A DNA stretch of 64,000 nucleotides from Paenibacillus sp. S150 (lineage in GTDB: Bacteria > Bacillota > Bacilli > Paenibacillales > Paenibacillaceae), in assembly GCF_019352175.1 (NCBI RefSeq), contig NZ_JACBYI010000003.1, positions 1-64,000 of the forward strand. Direction: 5' to 3'. Numbering within the stretch: position 1 is the first letter of the stretch; every line of letters begins with the position of its first letter. This document shows positions 56,657 through 64,000 of the stretch, in pieces. The notes beneath the pieces are model-generated. The model did no database searches, was not told where the DNA came from, and worked only from the letters and a program-made list of their open reading frames with translations. Made by a program: the position numbers and the translations under genes.

Positions 56657-57192
56657 TTAAAATGGGTGGATTTTTTGTCTGAAGTAAAAAAAGGCCAAAC
56701 CAACTAAGATAGTTCCTATACCGATACCTTGTTGTAAAGAAATAACCTCATTTAGAATGAAATAAGCTAGAATGCAGGTTCCAACCGTTTCTCCTAAAAT
56801 ACTCATTGAAATGACCGTTGCAGGTAACCACTTCAATAGCCAATTAAAAATCAATTGCCCGAAAACAGTTGCGATAAGTGCCAACCCAATAAAGGCTCCC
56901 CATGCCGGTAAGAGATAATGAACGAAAGAAACTGGTTGACTAAAAGCATAAAATGCTAAAAATACCTGACAATAGCCCCCATCTCCGTTGCCTTATTGTT
57001 ATCGTTAGCAATTCATGCCAATTCTTCTTAATAAAACAATAGAAATGGCAAGAGCATCAATGCAGTGAAAAACAGACGGTAGAACGCCGTAATGGCAGAA
57101 GGTGCATCTGCTAATTTCACAAAAATGGCTGAAGTGTATAGTGAGAAAACCCCAAAAAATAAAATTAGATACGAAGAAAATTGTGATTTCAC
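56657..57192 (-). pseudogene. EamA/DMT-family transporter, broken
   Basis: A GTG at 57192 with AAGGAG upstream opens a normal N-terminus (SSYLILFFGVFSLYTSAIFV ... FYRLFFTALMLLPFLLFY), which hits a stop near 57027. A second frame adds FIKKNWHELL, and a third resumes with QPVSFVHYLLPAWGAF and the conserved C-terminal helices (ATVFGQLIFNWLLKWLP; SILGETVGTCILAYFILNE). The total of about 535 bp is far below the ~900 bp of a full gene, so it has frameshifts and an internal deletion of several helices. Confidence 0.82.
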
Positions 57193-57356
57193 TTAAAAAG
57201 CTCCTTACGCTTGTAATATATAAAAGACATCGTGTGGTATAATGTACAAGACCATTATATTATAGTTGCTCGATGAAAAACAGTATTATCTTATGCTTCC
57301 AGTATGTCAGTACAAAATGACAGAAAGATACATTATTATGGCAAGGAGATTAAGGC

Positions 57357-57917
57357 ATGAATTATCATCGTTTAGGCCAAACGGTTCTGACTTATCGAAA
57401 GAAAAAGGGGATGACAATCCGTGAATTTGCGGATTATTCCGGTATCAGCACGTCACTTATCAGCCAAATTGAGCGTGGGCAAGCGAATCCATCACTAAAT
57501 GTACTGGAATTAATTGCACTAGCCTTAAATGTGCCGCTTTATACGCTTTTTATTAATGATTTTAATGCAAATTCCCTCATCTCGAAGAAACAGGATCGTA
57601 AGAAAATCTATCGTGAAAACAATGATCATGTTGTTCACGACGTATTAACACCAGACTTTATGAAATCGCATATCCAACTCTTAATGATGGATTTGAATGC
57701 CAACGCAAGTACTACGGAAAGCTACTATTCACACACTGATAAAGAAGAAATTGCCGTTGTCATGAAAGGAGAGGCGTATGTTGAATTGGAAGGTGTAGAG
57801 TATTTTTTAGGTGAAGGAGATGTCGTCCGCATTCCTCCAAATGTAAAGCATAGATTTATAAATAAAACTGACCAAACAAATCATATCTTATTTGTGCTTA
57901 CACCTGCACTTATTTAA
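57357..57917 (+). CDS. XRE-family regulator with cupin domain
   Basis: 186-residue regulator. The N-terminal XRE helix-turn-helix is at about residues 8-62 (TIREFADYSGISTSLISQIERG) and the C-terminal cupin at about 115-183 (SHTDKEEIAVVMKGEAYVEL; GEGDVVRIPPNVKHRFINK). AAGGAG precedes the ATG. It is divergent from the broken transporter, which it probably controlled; together with the cupin gene this forms an AT-rich three-gene set. Confidence 0.9.
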   Translation: MNYHRLGQTVLTYRKKKGMTIREFADYSGISTSLISQIERGQANPSLNVLELIALALNVPLYTLFINDFNANSLISKKQDRKKIYRENNDHVVHDVLTPDFMKSHIQLLMMDLNANASTTESYYSHTDKEEIAVVMKGEAYVELEGVEYFLGEGDVVRIPPNVKHRFINKTDQTNHILFVLTPALI

Positions 57918-58825
57918 TCTACAGTCTGCCGCACCTTCATACTTGCCTCCCGCTAAGATAAGTCGGAATATAGGTGCAAAATAATATATGCTTATATAGG
58001 CGTAAAACGGTTATCAGGACTTCCTGATAAAAACGGGAAGAATGTTTCTGCACCATAATTTGGATTTTCTATTCCAAATATGGGTTAAGTTTTCAATAAT
58101 GCACCCCATAAGCATACCAAAGTGCATATGCAAATGCCTATGCTGACCTAGAATCAATCGAAATTTTGTATGAGGACAGCCATCCGGTTTATCTAGCGCG
58201 CTGCGCTTTGTTTCGTTGCCACTCCTGTTTCTGTGTGTCCAGCTTTGGAGTTTCGCCCCGGAAAGAATACGCTTGAAAGCAGCCTTCGCTGCCCGATATA
58301 ATTCTATACCGGCCTCATGCTCCACATAATATTTCCAGCTGTACTTTGTGACTTTGTATCCGGCAAATACAGCACGGGTTTTCGCATAATCAACTGTCGC
58401 CGTCATCACGTCAGCATTTGTATGCGCCTCTGTCTAATGGTTTTGATTTTATCTGACAGGGTATGAAAGCGGCCTGTGGCGTTCCGCAAGCTGTTCATAT
58501 TCCAGCAGGTTGTTTTTCTGTAAATATTTAAGTGTTGCAGCCATTTGTTGAGATTGAACATCTTGGCCCACCGTTCTTAGGCGGGGCCTTTCCCGACCTC
58601 ATCTAGGACTGTATATCAATTACCAGGCTGACCTTATGCGATGACTTGCTCCGGCCCTTGCTGGCCTGCCACTGCCCGTAATGCTTGTACTGTCCTTTGC
58701 TTTTCTACTTGGGTGATAGGATAATCCGTTTTCAAGGCATACTCGGTCGGAGAGCCGCCGAGGGAGAATCTGGAATACCAGGGAATTACTGAGTTTTCTT
58801 GTGCAGTCAAGGGCCGATGAGTTGT
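57918..58825. other. decayed region, no intact gene
   Basis: A minus-strand frame at 58409-58014 (YKVTKYSWKYYVEHEAGIEL) and fragments at about 58760-58600 (YKHYGQWQASKGRSKSS in one frame, GGSPTEYALKTDYPITQ in another) look like pieces of broken genes. I cannot identify them. The IS66-type element is inserted at the right end. Confidence 0.5.
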
Positions 58826-58833
58826 AATAAATA

Positions 58834-59917
58834 GTAACTACTTAGGTCCTCTCTGTTATCACCATCCAGATAATGGGTAAATTATACTCTATACCTATCT
58901 GGGAAGGAGGAGAGCAGAGATGAATCCCGAAGACATTCGACGAATCAGCCGCAGTGATCCCCAAACGATTGAGCGCGTGATTACGGTTTTGGGTGCCCAA
59001 GTGGCCCAGCTCGAGGCTCGGGTCAAGGAACTGGAACGTCAGTTGAAGCAGAATAGCCAAAATAGCAGCAAACCTCCCTCGTGACGGCTTTCGCAAGCTT
59101 CCTCCCAGTTCCCGAAAGGCGGGAGGGAAAAAAGAGTCCCCCATGGACATCCGGGTACCACGTTGCACTGGATGGAATCTCCCGATGAAATCATTCGGCT
59201 CCCTCTGCACACGTGCCCCTTCTGTGAGTCTTCGCTGGAGAAGGTCTCCCCCCTCAAGGAGGCAGGCCGTAAAAGAAGAGGGAATTCTCCCCGTCTATAC
59301 GGGGTGTGTCATTCACGACAGCCGCCTCGCCATGTACTTTCGTGAATCGTTTCCGTATTCCCATGGGCTGTGCGGGGTACACCTGATTCGAGAATGCCAA
59401 GGCATTGTGGACAACGATGGGCATTTGTGGGCAACGGATATGAAAGCCCGGCTTCAAAAAGCGTGTCATCTCTCCAAGGAAGCCAAGCGGCAAGCAAAGC
59501 CTCTGACGGAAGCGGAGGTGGCTCTCCTTGAGCAGCGATACGATGAGATCTTGCAAGAAGGCCCGTTGGAATGGAGCCCGCCTAAACGCTCCAAGCTCAA
59601 GAAAGGAAAGCAAAAACAAACGAAAGCCGCAAGTTTGGGCAACCGCATGATAGCCTGCAAACTCTATATCCTTAGGTTTCTTCACGATGCGTACATTCCA
59701 TTTGATAATAACCAGGCCGAGCGGGATCTGCGTATGGTTAAAGTCAAACAGAAGATTTCCGGTTCGATTCGAAACTTGCAAGGAGCGGTGGAATTTGCCC
59801 GAATTCGCAGTTTGATTTCTTCCCTTCGCAAACAATCTCGACCCCTTCTTCCTTCCTTGCTTCTCGCGATCCAAGGTCAGTTTTCGTTCTCGTAACAACC
59901 AGGACCTAAGTAGTTAC
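58834..59917 (+). mobile_element. IS66-type element, internally deleted
   Basis: 1084-bp element. The ends are a perfect 17-bp inverted repeat (GTAACTACTTAGGTCCT at 58834-58850, complement at 59901-59917). The element is flanked by a perfect 8-bp direct repeat AATAAATA (58826-58833 and 59918-59925), the target duplication size of IS66 elements. Only a degenerate transposase remains, and the accessory tnpA/tnpB genes are absent. Intact ends mean it could be moved in trans by a related full-length copy. Confidence 0.9.
58921..59895 (+). pseudogene. IS66 transposase (TnpC) remnant
   Basis: An ATG at 58921 opens the typical N-terminus (VITVLGAQVAQLEARVKELE ... QNSQNSSKPPS) and meets a stop at about 59082. 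Other frames continue with GFRKLP...SRKAGGKK, then HWMESPDEIIRLPLHTCPFC (zinc-finger region), then the DDE-domain end (TGCVIHDSRLAMYF; GVHLIRECQGIVDNDGHLWA; FDNNQAERDLRMVKVKQKIS) to 59895. About 325 codons remain of roughly 500, so there are frameshifts plus an internal deletion after the zinc finger. It is not active by itself. Confidence 0.88.
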
Positions 59918-59925
59918 AATAAATA

Positions 59926-60510
59926 TGATTATGAAAATGCTTGCGGTCAATTTGCGCAGCTACAAAGGACGTTTCATGGCCAAATTTGCCGAAATACCGT
60001 TATGAAACCGCTATCCCTTTAATCAAAAAAGCGGATCATACCCGATTGGACATGGGACCCTGTATGAGCGCTTGCGGGATTGCTCCTGCCCGGACTTTAC
60101 CAGCTGTTTCTTGCCGTGCGGTATGGAGGCATAGGTGACGGCGTTGTGAAGCCGACGGCGTTTGGCACTGTGAGCCGGGCGGTTTGCCAGGCAGGAGCCC
60201 TTTCAAGCCCGGTCTGCCGCTCCCGCCAATAACATGACAATCTGATCCTGCGGAACAACAACTTTTACTCCTTGCGGCAGCCTGCCTACTTCAATCAAAA
60301 ATACTACAAGCGAGATTATCAATAACACCTTTTACAATAACGATGATTAGTAAATGACCGGGCGGTTATGGTTTTTTCAGGCAATGCCTGGGGCAGTCCC
60401 GAGAATACCGTGGTTGGCACAATCACCGGTCCTCCTTTTGACCCGTTGGCAGATCGGAGAACAAACAACAGCATAGCTTCCATACAGGACTCCCGATAAA
60501 CGCAAACACG
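59926..60510. other. decayed region right of the IS element
   Basis: Short frames on both strands (plus strand MLAVNLRSYKGRFMAKFAE near 59938; minus strand NGSKGGPVIVPTTVF near 60440) suggest gene remnants, but none is recognisable or intact. Confidence 0.45.
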
Positions 60511-60546
60511 CAATAAGCGCGGGTTAAGACGGATGCGCGCTTATTG
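60511..60546. terminator. terminator of the YdcZ-type transporter gene
   Basis: A perfect 11-bp stem (CAATAAGCGCG with CGCGCTTATTG, 14-base loop) lies 30 bp beyond the stop codon. T-rich sequence follows on the minus strand, though not a pure T run. Confidence 0.6.
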
Positions 60547-60577
60547 CGCTTTTACAGATACAGCTGCTGGTTCGGCC

Positions 60578-61072
60578 TCATTTCAGATTCAAAGCCTGCT
60601 TCGGCTGGCCTGTGCCGGTATCCTGCTTAGGCTCACGCGCTCCGCCCAATTTGAATACCAGAATCCCGACGACTATCACCAATACGCCGATCAGCTGATT
60701 GAACGAGAACGGAACCCTTGTCAGACCGAGCCAGCCCATGGAATCCCACAGCAGGGCAAATCCGAGCTGTGAAGTGAGCACAATGGAAATCGCATAAGTG
60801 GGTCCAAGCAATCTTGTGGCATGCACCAGACAAATGACTACGCCGACTCCAATCATGCCGCTGAACCAATACCAGGGCTGCATATGCTGCAGGGTGAACA
60901 TGTTTCCCCCCTCCATAATCAGCCCCATCGTCAGCGACGCGATAAATCCCATGCCCAGTACTAACGTTGTCGTAGACCAGGAGCCTGTATGCTCATTGAC
61001 CTTGCTGTTGAATATATTTTGTAAGCTAACCAGCGAACCGGCAATAAGCGCCAATACTAGTCCTATTAACAT
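60578..61072 (-). CDS. YdcZ-family (DUF606) DMT transporter
   Basis: 164-residue membrane protein with five hydrophobic helices (MLIGLVLALIAGSLVSLQNI; TLVLGMGFIASLTMGLIME; QLIGVLVIVVGILVFKLG). The YdcZ group of the drug/metabolite transporter superfamily works as half-size units, often two per locus. A second, different copy lies at 61967 with a Crp/Fnr regulator between. Its leader contains a 65-bp tandem duplication. The substrate is unknown. Confidence 0.85.
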   Translation of the reverse strand: MLIGLVLALIAGSLVSLQNIFNSKVNEHTGSWSTTTLVLGMGFIASLTMGLIMEGGNMFTLQHMQPWYWFSGMIGVGVVICLVHATRLLGPTYAISIVLTSQLGFALLWDSMGWLGLTRVPFSFNQLIGVLVIVVGILVFKLGGAREPKQDTGTGQPKQALNLK

Positions 61073-61087
61073 TTTTTCAACTCCTAA

Positions 61088-61232
61088 AAGTTTTGTGAGC
61101 CTGGCTGCATTGAAATATCTTCGTACAAAATTTGCTTCGGAAGCATAAGCTTAAGTTTTGTGAGCCTGGCTGCATTGAAATATCTTCGTACAAAACTTGC
61201 TTCGGAAGCATAAGCTTAAGTTTTGTGAGCCT
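61088..61232. repeat. 65-bp tandem duplication in a leader
   Basis: Two units (61088-61152 and 61153-61217) differ by a single base (AAATTTGC against AAACTTGC), and a third 15-bp partial unit follows. Each unit holds GCTTCGGAAGC, a small palindrome. It lies between the Crp/Fnr gene and the YdcZ-type gene on the minus strand. Confidence 0.92.
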
Positions 61233-61246
61233 AATTTCCTCAAGCC

Positions 61247-61951
61247 TCAGCTTGGCTCATAGATGTTGCGGCTGGCAAGTGCAGTAAGCTCTTCCTTGTC
61301 TTTTACCAGAATATGCCCGCTCTTGCGCTCAATCAAACCCTCCTTGCTTAGCTTCTGGATTACCCGGTTCAAATGCCTGTAGCTTGTGCCGATGAAATTA
61401 GCGGTATCAATCAGATTGATCGTATTCAGCTTACCGGTAAAATTGGGGTCGGATTCATCATAAGAGATGGACAGCAGGTAACTGGCCAGCCGCACCTCTA
61501 CCGGATGCATCAGATTCAAGCTGAGAAAATTCGATTTGCGGTAGAACTTCTGTGTAATGATCTCCAGCAGGAAGTGCAGCAGCGGCGGGTGATTTCTGCC
61601 GTATTTATTAAGCCGGCCGTACTCTATGCCAAGCATATGCACCGGAGATACCGCCTCCACCGTATTGATCATTTCCGTGCCTTGAATGTATTCAATATCG
61701 CCGATCAGCTCGAGCGGTGTTTTGAAGGAGATAATAAGTGTTTTCCCTTCCGGTGTGGCAGTGTAGATTTTGAGCTTTCCCTTGACCAGAACATACAGGA
61801 TCCCGGCAGGATCTCCCTTGGAGCAGATATGCTCCCCTTGGGCGAAGCCATACAGGTGCAAATGCCCCTTCAGTTCCTCTGTGAAAATGGACTCCAGCGC
61901 ATAAGTCTGAAGATAGGCCTGAAGCTGCTCCAAATCCAGAATTTCTCTCAT
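61247..61951 (-). CDS. Crp/Fnr-family regulator
   Basis: 234-residue regulator. The cyclic-nucleotide-binding-type domain is at about residues 18-130 (GFAQGEHICSKGDPAGILYVLVKGKLKIY), and the winged helix is at about 150-225 (INLIDTANFIGTSYRHLNRVIQKLSKEGLIERKSG). It lacks the cysteine set of oxygen-sensing Fnr. It resembles YeiL-type regulators. GGGAG precedes the ATG. It is 15 bp after the upstream YdcZ-type gene and probably controls both transporters. Confidence 0.9.
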   Translation of the reverse strand: MREILDLEQLQAYLQTYALESIFTEELKGHLHLYGFAQGEHICSKGDPAGILYVLVKGKLKIYTATPEGKTLIISFKTPLELIGDIEYIQGTEMINTVEAVSPVHMLGIEYGRLNKYGRNHPPLLHFLLEIITQKFYRKSNFLSLNLMHPVEVRLASYLLSISYDESDPNFTGKLNTINLIDTANFIGTSYRHLNRVIQKLSKEGLIERKSGHILVKDKEELTALASRNIYEPS

Positions 61952-61966
61952 GGCCCGCTCCCATCC

Positions 61967-62392
61967 TTAAAATTTCAAAATAACCACTCCGGCAATCATC
62001 ATGCCGATTCCGATAAACTGCGGCAGCCGCATCTTCTGCTTCACCATGCCGAACCACCCGTTGATATCAATGACAAAGGTCAGACACAACTGGGCGATCA
62101 AAAGCGCAGAGATGGTCAGTGTAACGCCGATGCCCTGAATAGCCGTAACCTCACTGAAAATAACAAATGCGGCCAACGCCCCGCCGACCAGATACAAGGG
62201 CTTGACCTGCTTGAAACCCTGCCTCTTCGCATCCCGCACGAACAGCAGAATCATCAGAGCCATTAGAAATCCGGTAAACTGGGTAACGGTTGCGGCCTGC
62301 CAGGTGCCGATATCCTGGCTGATCCGCGCGTTGGCCACCCCTTGCAGCGTAATGCAGGCCCCGCCGATAAATGCAAAAATAATTCCGCGCAT
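61967..62392 (-). CDS. YdcZ-family (DUF606) DMT transporter
   Basis: 141-residue membrane protein with five helices (MRGIIFAFIGGACITLQGVA; TQFTGFLMALMILLFV; LPQFIGIGMMIAGVVILKF). It starts at ATG 62392 behind GGAGAGAG; the longer frame to 62461 adds a charged stretch without a ribosome binding site. It is the first gene of the transporter-regulator-transporter set and may pair with the other copy as a heterodimer. Confidence 0.85.
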   Translation of the reverse strand: MRGIIFAFIGGACITLQGVANARISQDIGTWQAATVTQFTGFLMALMILLFVRDAKRQGFKQVKPLYLVGGALAAFVIFSEVTAIQGIGVTLTISALLIAQLCLTFVIDINGWFGMVKQKMRLPQFIGIGMMIAGVVILKF

Positions 62393-62504
62393 AGCTTCTC
62401 TCTCCTCTGTCTTATTCTCTGTATTCATTAAAAGACATATTCGAAATTCGCGGTAGGACATATGTCCTCAGCTTTTTAATCCATTCATTGGGATTACAGT
62501 CCCG

Positions 62505-62640
62505 AAAAACAAGTAGAAACGGCTTCGCCGTCCTTATAAAGACGGTATCCGTTTCAGCGAGAAAGATAAGCCTAATTTATAGCGTGAAACATATAAATTC
62601 TTATCTTTTAAGTAGAAACGGCTATGCCGTCCTTGACCGG
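62505..62640. repeat. dispersed hairpin repeat, copy 2
   Basis: Begins AAGTAGAAACGGCTTCGCCG and matches the copy at 13197 through CATATAAATTCTTAT. A second start of the repeat (AAGTAGAAACGGCTATGCCG) follows immediately at about 62611. Confidence 0.75.
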
Positions 62641-62748
62641 GCAGCGCAGCTGTTGGCATTTCAGGTGTAAGGCTGGCTGCGGTTCCCTGGCCGGCTGAAG
62701 CTCTTCCTCCCCGATTTCTCCAGACCTTCCTGCTGAGACCCGGCGGCT

Positions 62749-63162
62749 AAGCCCAAGTGAAAAGGTCACTTCATATTCCCTCAGCCGCTTTTTCGCAAGT
62801 ATTTGTGGGAAAAAGGAACCCTAATCGATCCGTTTGTCTCCCTTACAGAGGAATACGCTTAATTTAAGATGAACTTGAACCATTCATCCAAGGGCAGCCA
62901 TTTAGTGGTAAAAAGGATAACTAATCCACCGCATTCGGATACCGGATCATCCCTAGTGGAAAAAAGTATAACTAATTCGGCTGAAATTAGCCGTATGGGG
63001 GTAGCGGGCCTCTATTAAGTGTACAAAATCCCACTAAAGCCCGTTCAAGCCAGAATCCCAGCCCATTAGTGTTACTTTTTACACTTCGCTTCCGTTCCCT
63101 ATGAACCTCCTTGCGTTCCATCAGCTTGTTCAGGTTCGCCGGTTCCATTCCTATACATTAAG
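62749..63162. repeat. modular dispersed repeat, full copy (orientation 2)
   Basis: About 415 bp, the reverse complement of 33794-34212 with many substitutions and small indels. It contains six of the ~21-bp modules (for example AGTGGAAAAAAGTATAAC and TTAGTGTTACTTTTTACACT). There are no genes. Confidence 0.8.
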
Positions 63163-63307
63163 TTTCCTTATTGTGTTTTTTAAAGATGACAGAACCGCCT
63201 CCCGCTTAAACAGCGGAGCGGACGGACCCGCGGAACAGCGGCAGCGATCCCGGTTAGCCTCCCTTCTCCAGAATGGACAGAAAAACATAATCCCCTAAAC
63301 AAGTACA

Positions 63308-63347
63308 AAGCCCGCCTCAGGCCATGGAAATGGCTCAAAACGGGCTT
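63308..63347 (-). terminator. terminator of the NUDIX gene
   Basis: AAGCCCG pairs with CGGGCTT, with an inner GAGCCATTTCCATGGC hairpin. It begins about 30 bp after the stop codon. The following T run is short. Confidence 0.55.
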
Positions 63348-63376
63348 GAACGCTGGTTTTTGTTGATGTATATCCG

Positions 63377-63778
63377 TTAATTCAGCAGCATCAGTTCATG
63401 GAGCTGGTCAAATATAATCCGGCTGACCTCCGACACACGCTCCCGGTCTCCATAAGAAAGCCAGGCCATTTCCGCAATTTCTGCAGCCGGAGCCAATTCA
63501 CCGGTGTAACCGGCGGTAAAGCAGGCCATCTTCACCAGCACCCCTTCCGCCTTGCCATCCGCTGCCGCTTGAAACGTGCCAAACGGTGTGACCGTATCCG
63601 CCAAGATATCCACAGACAGCTCTTCCTTGACTTCACGTATCAACGTCTGGATATCGTTCTCACCGGGCTCTCTTTTGCCTCCGGGAAAGTAATAGGTATC
63701 CTTGCCTTTGGAGCGTGTACCCAGCACATGTCCATCCGCAATCACAATCCAGGCGACTTTATCGATGATTTCACTCAT
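63377..63778 (-). CDS. NUDIX hydrolase
   Basis: 133-residue pyrophosphohydrolase with a Nudix box GGKREPGENDIQTLIREVKEEL (residues about 32-53; G-x5-E-x7-RE-x2-EE). It cleaves nucleoside diphosphates linked to another group, for example oxidised nucleotides; the exact substrate is unknown. GAGAGG precedes the ATG by about 12 bases. It is 20 bp downstream of the truncated gene at the right edge and may be co-transcribed with it. Confidence 0.9.
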   Translation of the reverse strand: MSEIIDKVAWIVIADGHVLGTRSKGKDTYYFPGGKREPGENDIQTLIREVKEELSVDILADTVTPFGTFQAAADGKAEGVLVKMACFTAGYTGELAPAAEIAEMAWLSYGDRERVSEVSRIIFDQLHELMLLN

Positions 63779-63798
63779 AATGCCGGTTCATCCTCTCT

Positions 63799-64000
63799 TC
63801 ACTTGCGGTCTTCATAACCGTTTTTGATATGCATATGCGCCCGTGCTTCATCCCAAGGCACAGAATAGGACTGCCCTTTGGCGCAGAAGACAGAAGAAGA
63901 CGTATATGCCGGATCGGCATCCTTATTGTAATTCTTCAGTGCGATCACTTCGTCCGTCTGGCGGCAGGGCTGATACTCTGCAACCTTGAGCGATAATGCC
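63799..64000 (-). CDS. C-terminal part of a translation-GTPase-like (TetM/EF-G-type) protein
   Basis: The last 66 codons of a minus-strand gene that continues beyond the window. It reads KVAEYQPCRQTDEVIALKNY, then KDADPAYTSSSVFCAKGQ and PWDEARAHMH before the stop. Similar endings (KDADPxYTSSSVFC) occur in Firmicutes TetM-like translation-factor GTPases. This is recall from a short stretch and not certain. Confidence 0.45.
   Translation of the reverse strand, partial: ALSLKVAEYQPCRQTDEVIALKNYNKDADPAYTSSSVFCAKGQSYSVPWDEARAHMHIKNGYEDRK

Noticed and set aside
63101-63298. Small plus-strand frame and its relative at 33646-33855
   Set aside because: Both arise from the dispersed repeat and share sequence only because the repeat does; no start signals.

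Overview
The window reads as chromosomal DNA from a Gram-positive, endospore-forming bacterium, most likely Paenibacillus. The evidence is a complete gerA/gerB/gerC spore germination operon, strong AGGAGG-type ribosome binding sites with frequent GTG/TTG starts, many siderophore-binding lipoproteins and AraC regulators, and a multidomain GH87 alpha-1,3-glucanase of the kind known from Paenibacillus and Bacillus circulans. Base composition is moderate, with one clearly AT-richer patch at about 56.2-57.9 kb. No rRNA, tRNA or CRISPR array was seen.

Layout. 0.2-4.2 kb: a soluble chemoreceptor-like protein, an ECF sigma factor with its overlapping anti-sigma partner, and a nucleotidyltransferase. 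4.2-11.2 kb: a compact biosynthetic locus. On the minus strand, acyl carrier protein, ATP-grasp ligase, glycosyltransferase-like protein, radical SAM enzyme and MocA-type dehydrogenase are stop/start coupled or nearly so. Divergent from them are an AraC regulator and a protein resembling the BtrH acyltransferase. The parts recall BtrI/BtrJ/BtrN/BtrH of butirosin biosynthesis in a different arrangement, and this is the best candidate for an undescribed system. 11.3-23.2 kb: an iron region with a FhuF-like reductase, two siderophore-binding lipoproteins, a FecCD permease pair, two AraC regulators fused to binding-protein domains, three good Fur boxes, and a FetAB exporter behind a long palindrome. 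23.3-27.3 kb: the germination operon. 27.5-31.4 kb: the glucanase.

31.6-37.7 kb holds ordinary single genes (hydrolase, FMN reductase, GNAT, DUF116 protein, P-loop kinase) and an SMR efflux pump next to a frameshifted TetR gene. 38.1-49.9 kb is a guanidine assimilation region. Two divergent guanidine-I riboswitches, each with its own terminator, face a catabolic operon (CgdA/CgdB-like pair, guanidine/urea carboxylase, allophanate hydrolase split in two) and an uptake operon (NitT/TauT-type ABC transporter with a cysteine hydrolase and a metallo-beta-lactamase-fold hydrolase). The expected logic is guanidine import, carboxylation, deimination to allophanate, then hydrolysis to ammonia and CO2.

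49.9-55.5 kb: a frameshifted MFS transporter, an AraC regulator and a divergent LacZ. 55.5-60.5 kb is a decayed zone with a broken EamA transporter, an XRE-cupin regulator, a cupin protein, and an internally deleted IS66-type element that still has perfect ends and an 8-bp target duplication. 60.5-64 kb: two YdcZ-type transporters flanking a Crp/Fnr regulator, a NUDIX hydrolase, and the end of a translation-GTPase-like gene.

Dispersed repeats are notable: a roughly 415-bp modular repeat present twice in opposite orientation and once partially, a hairpin-forming repeat present two or three times, and two short tandem arrays. At least five genes carry apparent single-base frameshifts; these may be real decay or sequencing errors.
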